A DNA stretch of 45,924 bases, from positions 1 to 45,924 of the forward strand of contig CADBKQ010000017.1 in assembly GCA_902795275.1 (NCBI GenBank), written 5' to 3'. The stretch comes from an uncultured Eubacteriales bacterium (GTDB lineage: Bacteria > Bacillota > Clostridia > Christensenellales > Aristaeellaceae). This document shows positions 41,000 through 45,924 of the stretch, piece by piece (the stretch's first letter is position 1; every line of letters starts with the position of its first letter). Made by a program: the position numbers and the translations under genes. The notes beneath the pieces are model-generated. The model was not told the DNA's origin. It worked only from the letters and a program-made list of their open reading frames with translations, and searched no databases.

Positions 41000-41241
41000 A
41001 TGAACTTTACTGAACATCATATACCGAAGCATTGAAGCGTAGCGATATTCTGCTTGATTCCCATCTCAGAAATCACACCAACATACTATATTGTAAATTT
41101 AGGAGATGTGCTTTTTATTACTCACAATGTCTTTCTCTTTTCAGCGTTGGCTCTGCGGATAACGTCTGGCTCTGTCTGAATAAGTTTTTGTATGTGACGG
41201 ATCACAATAGAATAGAAGCTATAGATTGCCCCTTAATAATA

Positions 41242-43299
41242 TTATTGCCTTTCAGCATACACCATGTCGATATACCGATTACACTCGCTAATAAAAACAT
41301 CCACCGACATACCACCCGTCACCATGCGGTTAATCAGCGAATTGATTTGATCGGTATAAAGTGTTTCATCCTGCACGAGCATCGCCGGGCCAGATGCTTT
41401 CCACGCAGCAATATCATCCAGATCAACAGCGTAAAGATTCTCAGCGTAATATTCGCGCTGTTCCTCCAAATCTTGCAGCATAGATGCAACTTCTTCCGTC
41501 ATCTCTGCTGCCTGAAGCGCGCTGATTTTTCTTTCGATTTCTTCCAGCATAGATTGAACATACGCATCGACCAGCGGATCTGTCATATTGCTGTAAATCG
41601 TGTACGATTCCTCGCCTCGTTGTTCAGCAAGATATTCCAGATATTGAATGGCCGTATCTTTATGTTTGGAATAAGGATTAACAATGACAGCCTGCGCCGC
41701 AGTTTCAATCGCCAACGGCGAATTTGGGCCAATTTTAAGTGGCTGCATTGCATATTTTGAGATCGGAACATACACATTGTAAAGCATATATACAGCGTCT
41801 TCTTCGCCGGTCATGGCGGGATAGGGGTCTTGTACTGGAACTTCGTTGATGATCCGCGTCAGAAGCGCTTTTAATTCGGCGTTGTCGAAATTCAGTTGAT
41901 TCCCCTGGATTTCCTGCTCAAAGATGTAGCGTTTTACCGCATAACTCAACAAGTCCTGCTGCTGATAAGATACAAGCCCGAACGGAACATATTCGCCGCT
42001 TTCAAAGACGCCTTCCTCGATCAAGATCGCCATTTGATCCAGCAATTCGGGCAAGGTCGTGGGCGCTTGCAGCCCATATTGCTCCAACAACGCCGTATTA
42101 ACGCCGAACATGTACGGCTGCGCCTCCAGAATCCATGCGGCCATCTGATGATCCGTCGTCCACAACACATTCGATAGCCCAGGATATAGCTGCTCGGATT
42201 GCTTAGTCAAAACGGCACTCCCGGACAGATCTACAAAGAATTGCTTTTCCTTGATCTGCTTTAGGTTGGTTGCCCCTGTAGTGGAGAGCGCGATCAGATC
42301 AATCGTATCATTCCGCATGGTCAGAATATCGGCAACATTCGTTCCAATCGTTGAGATCAGCACGCCACGCTGTGCGGTGAACTTGGTGTCATAGGCCGTA
42401 TGGAAATTGGCGAGCATCAGGGATTCGGTCGCATTTTTCATGAAATGGTAGCTCATCAATCTTTCCGATTCGATCAGGATGCAGTCCCCGGCCAGAGGGA
42501 GCATCTGGCTTGAATTCACAGGCGATGCGACCTTCTGCAGCACATCAAGAGTGGGGCCCGAATAAAGCACATATTCCCGCGTGCCATCGTGAGTTTCCAA
42601 GGATGTCACCCAATACATCTGCTGCTCCGCGTCAAAGGCAATATCGGAAACGGTTGCCGGGGTGTTTGGGTTGATGGGCTTTTTTTCAATCTGCCGCGTC
42701 TGCAGGTCAAACGAGAAAAGGTACGCCTGTTTTTTGTTATAGTCGAAATCATAGGAAACAACATTTTCATTTGTGAGAAACAGGCTGCCATTTCCCTCAT
42801 TCGCGCTAAACGTGCCATAGCTTGCAGCTTGCTGATCTTTGGTATTATATGAAGCAAGGATCGAGGGTTGTCCATCCATATACTCCAGGAAGTAAAAGCA
42901 CGCATCTATCCATACGCCCTTGATGATATGTCCATAGTATTCATTTCCCATTTCCATTGGGATATTTGCAAATGGTTCCCATTCAGAGGTCTTTTCATTG
43001 AAATGATATAATGTGTCATATGGTTGCTCGCTGGGTATGCTGGAGTAAATACCTCCATCTGTCGAACAGTAAATACTGACCGAACCTTCAAGCCGGCTGC
43101 CCAACTTTGTCTGGAAGCCTAATTGAGTATCAACTTTATATAGGTTCAAATCTGTCAACACAGCAATGGTATTTTCATCGAGTACCGCTACATCAAAAAT
43201 ATATTCGCCATCAGGGAGAGAGAGATTAAAGCCCTCGGCATTAGATGTGCATACAAAGGTCATCATCAAGACGAACAGAAGCAAACCTATCTTCTTCAT
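41242..43299 (-). CDS. Large exported protein: propeller-like half joined to a solute-binding-protein-like half
   Basis: The 685-residue protein has a signal peptide (MKKIGLLLFVLMMTFVCTSN then AEG). Residues 20-300 are beta-rich with recurring sensor-like blades (FDVAVLDENTIAVLTDLNLY; SDIAFDAEQQMYWVTSLETH; LPLAGDCILIESERLM). From about 310 the protein resembles a family 1 extracellular solute-binding protein: VADILTMRNDTIDLIALSTT, FFVDLSGSAV, AAWILEAQPYMFGVNTALLE and AQAVIVNPYSKHKDTAIQYL. Its last 100 residues are helical. No lipobox is clear. It has no importer permease beside it, so a binding or sensing role at the cell surface is more likely than sugar uptake; this is inference. AAGGAGG precedes the ATG at 43299. 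It follows the small secreted protein gene on the same strand. Confidence 0.75.
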   Translation of the reverse strand: MKKIGLLLFVLMMTFVCTSNAEGFNLSLPDGEYIFDVAVLDENTIAVLTDLNLYKVDTQLGFQTKLGSRLEGSVSIYCSTDGGIYSSIPSEQPYDTLYHFNEKTSEWEPFANIPMEMGNEYYGHIIKGVWIDACFYFLEYMDGQPSILASYNTKDQQAASYGTFSANEGNGSLFLTNENVVSYDFDYNKKQAYLFSFDLQTRQIEKKPINPNTPATVSDIAFDAEQQMYWVTSLETHDGTREYVLYSGPTLDVLQKVASPVNSSQMLPLAGDCILIESERLMSYHFMKNATESLMLANFHTAYDTKFTAQRGVLISTIGTNVADILTMRNDTIDLIALSTTGATNLKQIKEKQFFVDLSGSAVLTKQSEQLYPGLSNVLWTTDHQMAAWILEAQPYMFGVNTALLEQYGLQAPTTLPELLDQMAILIEEGVFESGEYVPFGLVSYQQQDLLSYAVKRYIFEQEIQGNQLNFDNAELKALLTRIINEVPVQDPYPAMTGEEDAVYMLYNVYVPISKYAMQPLKIGPNSPLAIETAAQAVIVNPYSKHKDTAIQYLEYLAEQRGEESYTIYSNMTDPLVDAYVQSMLEEIERKISALQAAEMTEEVASMLQDLEEQREYYAENLYAVDLDDIAAWKASGPAMLVQDETLYTDQINSLINRMVTGGMSVDVFISECNRYIDMVYAERQ

Positions 43300-43384
43300 T
43301 TTTCCTCCTTGGCCAATCGAGGCATCGGTCATTAGATGAGAATAGGAATCTCAAAAAGGTTCAGGAAAATGGGTACATAAAGCG

Positions 43385-43414
43385 TGACACGTTTTCTGGA
43401 AGAATGACACGTTT
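43385..43414. promoter_or_regulatory. Direct repeat upstream of the large exported protein gene
   Basis: TGACACGTTT occurs twice (43385-43394, 43405-43414) with a 20-base period, two helical turns. Such spacing suits a regulator binding one face of DNA as a dimer. It directly abuts the palindrome at 43415-43445. Confidence 0.5.
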
Positions 43415-43445
43415 GGCCAGTATCAGCTCGAGGCTGATACTGGCC
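43415..43445. terminator. Perfect 13-bp hairpin between the secreted protein genes
   Basis: GGCCAGTATCAGC (43415-43427) pairs with GCTGATACTGGCC (43433-43445). It lies 16 bases beyond the stop of the small secreted protein gene. A T-run is lacking on the minus strand, so it may reduce rather than end transcription. Confidence 0.6.
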
Positions 43446-43460
43446 ATATTGTTTTATGGA

Positions 43461-43838
43461 TTACGGGGTAAATTCATATGTTACGACGACGGACTGATTA
43501 TTTTGTACAGTCTGGGCTTTTTTCCATACAGGATGATAATTTACCCCCGTTATCACATCTTTTTCGGGCATATAGTACACATTCTTTGTCCCATAGCTGG
43601 TGAAGGTATAGGGCGGAGTTACCTGCCCATAGTTATCTCTCCACACCCAGAAAGTGATTTGCGATCCGCGAGAAACATTGGTGAATTTTACCGTAGGTTC
43701 ACCCGTCGTTGCTTTATTAACAGAGCTGCCTCCTTTCGCGCTCGAGGCAGCAGGAATGGTAGTAGTCGCTGCCAATGCCGATGAGACCATAGTGAGGGTC
43801 AGAGCAACGAGCAGAATGGTTGCAATGATTTTTTTCAT
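43461..43838 (-). CDS. Small secreted protein of unknown function
   Basis: The 125-residue precursor has a clean signal peptide (MKKIIATILLVALTLTMVSS ALA in total, cleavage after ALA). The mature protein has about 100 residues. It starts with a Thr/Ala/Ser-rich stretch (ATTTIPAASSAKGGSSVNKA), then a beta-rich domain with aromatic residues (QITFWVWRDNYGQVTPPYTF, GVNYHPVWKKAQTVQ) and ends VVVTYEFTP. No cysteines, no known motif. I do not recognise it. It has its own promoter and a 14-bp palindrome in the leader. Its place between an ABC exporter-type pair and a large surface protein would suit a secreted effector or a structural partner. Confidence 0.7.
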   Translation of the reverse strand: MKKIIATILLVALTLTMVSSALAATTTIPAASSAKGGSSVNKATTGEPTVKFTNVSRGSQITFWVWRDNYGQVTPPYTFTSYGTKNVYYMPEKDVITGVNYHPVWKKAQTVQNNQSVVVTYEFTP

Positions 43839-43890
43839 GAAAATCCTCCTTACTTATTAGGACCATTTCTCCAAAAGGTACATGATGATT

Positions 43891-43904
43891 TGCTTGATCA
43901 AGCA
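43891..43904. promoter_or_regulatory. Palindrome in the leader of the small secreted protein gene
   Basis: TGCTTGATCAAGCA is a perfect 14-bp palindrome touching the -10 box at 43905-43910, a good operator position. Confidence 0.55.
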
Positions 43905-43933
43905 TATATAGGGTAACATATTATTCTTTGAAA
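43905..43933 (-). promoter_or_regulatory. Possible promoter of the small secreted protein gene
   Basis: On the minus strand: TTTCAA (43928-43933), a 17-base spacer, TATATA (43905-43910), about 65 bases before the ATG. Confidence 0.5.
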
Positions 43934-44062
43934 AAAAAACTTATGCACGAAATGGCAAGAATATGGCACGAAATTGCTTTTGCTTTTGCAAATATTTATA
44001 TATGGGCCAGCTCTTTTTTAAACATATTTTAACAATCAGTAATAAACGGAGAATTAGAAATA

Positions 44063-44503
44063 TTAGTACAAGTGCGTGAGAATATACACTATTGTCAATA
44101 AAAGAAATCCTAAAAACAGAGAAAGAACAGAAATAATTCTTATTTTTCCATTTTTGGAGTCCTGGGTTGCCCGAGAAATCACGCGATGAGACATCCAAGG
44201 ATCTTCGCTGATTTTAACAGATGAATCCATAACCTTTTTTATTCTTTCCCGCTCTAATTCTAAGGATGGAACAACCGTATCATGAAAATCTGAAAAAACA
44301 TAATACCTTGCCTTTTTCATTTGTCTACACACAATAAAACGAGGTATTTTAAGGGTCTTCGCTGTTTCGGCATAATCCAATCCCATGCACCAACACAAAA
44401 CAGCCACATCCTTTAATTGACCTGGTAATTTATAAATTTTTTCAGCAAGAGTTCCATCCTCGTTATTAGGAATATCAATCGATTCATTTTGATAATTCTT
44501 CAT
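44063..44503 (-). CDS. Sigma-region-4-like protein with a C-terminal membrane helix
   Basis: The 146-residue protein contains a segment like sigma-70 region 4: LPGQLKDVAVLCWCMGLDYA then ETAKTLKIPRFIVCRQMKKA (about 27-66). Region 2, which binds the -10 box, is missing. A charged linker leads to one membrane helix near the C-terminus (IISVLSLFLGFLLLTIVYIL). The layout recalls a fused sigma/anti-sigma module tethered to the membrane, but the activity is unknown. Its ATG overlaps the ABC ATPase stop (ATGA), so the two are coupled and probably work together. It may regulate the exporter or the secreted genes downstream. Confidence 0.65.
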   Translation of the reverse strand: MKNYQNESIDIPNNEDGTLAEKIYKLPGQLKDVAVLCWCMGLDYAETAKTLKIPRFIVCRQMKKARYYVFSDFHDTVVPSLELERERIKKVMDSSVKISEDPWMSHRVISRATQDSKNGKIRIISVLSLFLGFLLLTIVYILTHLY

Positions 44504-45129
44504 GCTTTGTATAATGCTCCTTGTCTTATTTCAAAAACAACATCACAAGCGCGTGCTATATCTGAAGCGCTATGACTTGCAAGAATGATGATCTTGCCTT
44601 CCTGTTTTTGCAGTTGTAATAATTTGTGAATTTCTGCTTGACCTTGGGTGTCGAGCCCATTAAACGGTTCGTCCAAAATTAATACCTCCGGGTTTTCCAT
44701 TATTGCCTGTGCAATACCCAATCTTTGCCTCATGCCTAAAGAATACTTCCCGACCGGCTTTTTATCAAACGGGTTCAGCCCGACCAAACGGAGGGCTTCT
44801 TCTATTCGGTTCTTATTGGTTTTATTTGAAATTCCAGATAGAAGTAAAAGGTTTTTATATCCACTGAGATTATCAAGAAATCCAGGTGTTTCTAAAATAA
44901 TACCCGTTGAAGGAGCAAAATCACAATCTTTACTAATCACCTGATTCATTATGGTAACAGTGCCAGCCGTTGGGCGGGCAAACCCACATATACAACGCAT
45001 AAGAGTGGTCTTGCCACAACCATTAGGCCCAATCAAACCATAGATTAGCCCAGGAGAAAATGTAACTGAAACATTATTAAGTACGCAGTTGTTCCCGTAT
45101 GATTTTGTCAGATTTTTTACAACTATCAT
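44500..45129 (-). CDS. ABC transporter ATP-binding protein
   Basis: The 209-residue ATPase has Walker A GLIGPNGCGKTTLMRC, the signature YSLGMRQRLGIAQAIMENPE, Walker B VLILDEPFNGLD and the switch LASHSASD. Its short length and motifs fit ATPases of ABC-2 type exporters (bacteriocin, antibiotic or lipid export) rather than importers. GGAGG precedes the ATG. It lies 55 bases after the membrane protein gene and overlaps the sigma-like gene by 4 bases. Confidence 0.93.
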   Translation of the reverse strand: MIVVKNLTKSYGNNCVLNNVSVTFSPGLIYGLIGPNGCGKTTLMRCICGFARPTAGTVTIMNQVISKDCDFAPSTGIILETPGFLDNLSGYKNLLLLSGISNKTNKNRIEEALRLVGLNPFDKKPVGKYSLGMRQRLGIAQAIMENPEVLILDEPFNGLDTQGQAEIHKLLQLQKQEGKIIILASHSASDIARACDVVFEIRQGALYKA

Positions 45130-45184
45130 GTTGGAATAACCTCCTGATTATACATTTATTGCATATATTTCTATTGAAAGTATC

Positions 45185-45850
45185 TTACTTATGTTCGTGA
45201 AAAAACATATCCATTGATTTTACGCGAACCCACATTGTAAAAATTAGAATGAAATCAATAGTGCAGTAAGTCAATAAGACATATTTATCGCTCTTAATCT
45301 CACTTCCAGGGTACATTGCTCCAATAGAGGACAGGGTTGAAAAATTAATAGGCATATAGCGCATCCAAGATGGTAGATATTCCCACATCAATGTAATGTG
45401 TAAAACCAATAAAAATGCATAAAGAATGACCCCAAACATTGGCTTTCCACAAAGCGATAAAAACATGAGGATAAGCGTCATCGTAAACCAGAAAAAGAAT
45501 AATGTAAACGCTGACAAGAAACACGCATGAATTGGAGTAATATTAATTATATAGGGTTCAACAAGGCTTACTTCCCATCTTCCGGTAAGATCCATTTCGA
45601 TGCGTTCCAGATCACTCCATCCAATACCATTTCTTATCGCGGGGGCTGAAAATAACAAGCAAACCGCAAGCATAAATATAATTGTTAATATTGAGATGAA
45701 TGCACAGAAGAGGACTTGACAGGAAAGCCATCTATTTTTGCTTGTACGAATAAGTTGGAAATTTTGAAATATTGTTCTGCGTGGAATTTCTGACATCATT
45801 ATAAGGAACAAAGAACTTGTTAACGTAGAGTCTCCTCCGCAACCACCCAA
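45185..45850 (-). CDS. ABC-2 type membrane permease, N-terminus missing or interrupted
   Basis: The visible part holds about five membrane helices (SILTIIFMLAVCLLFSAPAI; FFFWFTMTLILMFLSL; GVILYAFLLVLHITLM; LLTYCTIDFILIFTM). The segment SSLFLIMMSEIPRRTIFQNF, then QLIRTSKNRWL, resembles the loop after the first helix in such permeases, so roughly the first 50-70 residues are missing. The frame opens after an in-frame TGA at 45854-45856, and upstream of that TGA the same frame stays open to the window edge (about 22 codons). The TTG at 45850 has no good ribosome binding site. The gene may be a nonsense-disrupted pseudogene continuing past the window; otherwise it begins at the ATG pair near 45799. 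It pairs with the ATPase downstream. Confidence 0.6.
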   Translation of the reverse strand: MGGCGGDSTLTSSLFLIMMSEIPRRTIFQNFQLIRTSKNRWLSCQVLFCAFISILTIIFMLAVCLLFSAPAIRNGIGWSDLERIEMDLTGRWEVSLVEPYIINITPIHACFLSAFTLFFFWFTMTLILMFLSLCGKPMFGVILYAFLLVLHITLMWEYLPSWMRYMPINFSTLSSIGAMYPGSEIKSDKYVLLTYCTIDFILIFTMWVRVKSMDMFFHEHK

Positions 45851-45924
45851 AATTCACACAGCAGCGAATAAGGGGCCAAATGAAGAAAAATGCCGTGTCA
45901 AATGGGCAAAAAGGTCAAGACAAA

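Overview
The window reads as a chromosome segment of a Clostridia-type Firmicute, probably from a gut or rumen community. The reasons are strong AGGAGG-type ribosome binding sites, near-consensus TTGACA-17-TATAAT promoters, an hrcA-grpE-dnaK-dnaJ locus with a CIRCE operator, tRNA genes with and without encoded CCA, a BlaI/M56 pair, a LacI-controlled CUT1 sugar operon, and many exported proteins with short Lys-Lys-Leu signal peptides ending in Ala-Glu. The central part (about 2.5-37.4 kb) looks GC-rich and is core-like. Both ends hold integrated mobile DNA, and the last 5 kb looks clearly more AT-rich. A narrower taxonomic placement is not supported.

Left end, 1-2407: remains of an integrative element on the minus strand (a small basic protein, an AntA/KilA-C antirepressor, a zinc-ribbon ORF, ParA running off the edge), closed by the 3' remnant of a tyrosine integrase next to two tRNA-Ser genes. 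Two terminator-shaped hairpins sit directly before the ribosome binding sites of the antirepressor and parA.

Core, 2.8-12.3 kb: a large exported repeat protein broken by a one-base frameshift, 6-phosphofructokinase, an inverted-architecture GH3 beta-glucosidase, an FMN_bind-like exported protein and 5-formyltetrahydrofolate cyclo-ligase. From 12.3 to 22.5 kb lies a uronate-type glycan operon: substrate-binding protein, two permeases, heparinase II/III-like lyase, DUF2264, GH88 and a discoidin-like protein. It is divergent from its LacI regulator, with two matching palindromic operators. From 22.9 to 30.1 kb come two small proteins (one DUF1540), a NYN-LOTUS protein, YchF, two tandem VanW proteins and a BlaI/M56 pair with twin operators. 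From 30.5 to 36.5 kb is the heat-shock cluster dnaJ-dnaK-grpE-hrcA, split between dnaK and dnaJ by an exported-protein gene bracketed by inverted copies of a repeat. Seven tRNA genes follow (36.7-37.4 kb).

Right end, 37.4-45.9 kb: an element inserted at the 3' end of tRNA-Leu (integrase, excisionase-like protein, second HTH protein, divergent XRE regulators, cysteine-rich KTR protein). Beyond it is a minus-strand cluster of unknown role: ABC-2 type permease (possibly nonsense-disrupted), ABC ATPase, a sigma-region-4-like protein with a C-terminal membrane helix, a small secreted protein, and a large exported protein that appears to fuse a propeller-like N-terminal half to a solute-binding-protein-like half. 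This cluster is the best candidate here for an undescribed system.

A cross-cutting feature is a family of five roughly 65-80 bp repeats built on a 20-21 bp perfect hairpin (near 7.7, 7.85, 24.5, 31.7 and 32.65 kb). Stems covary between copies. Two pairs are inverted with the same end outward: one nearly empty, the other enclosing a gene.
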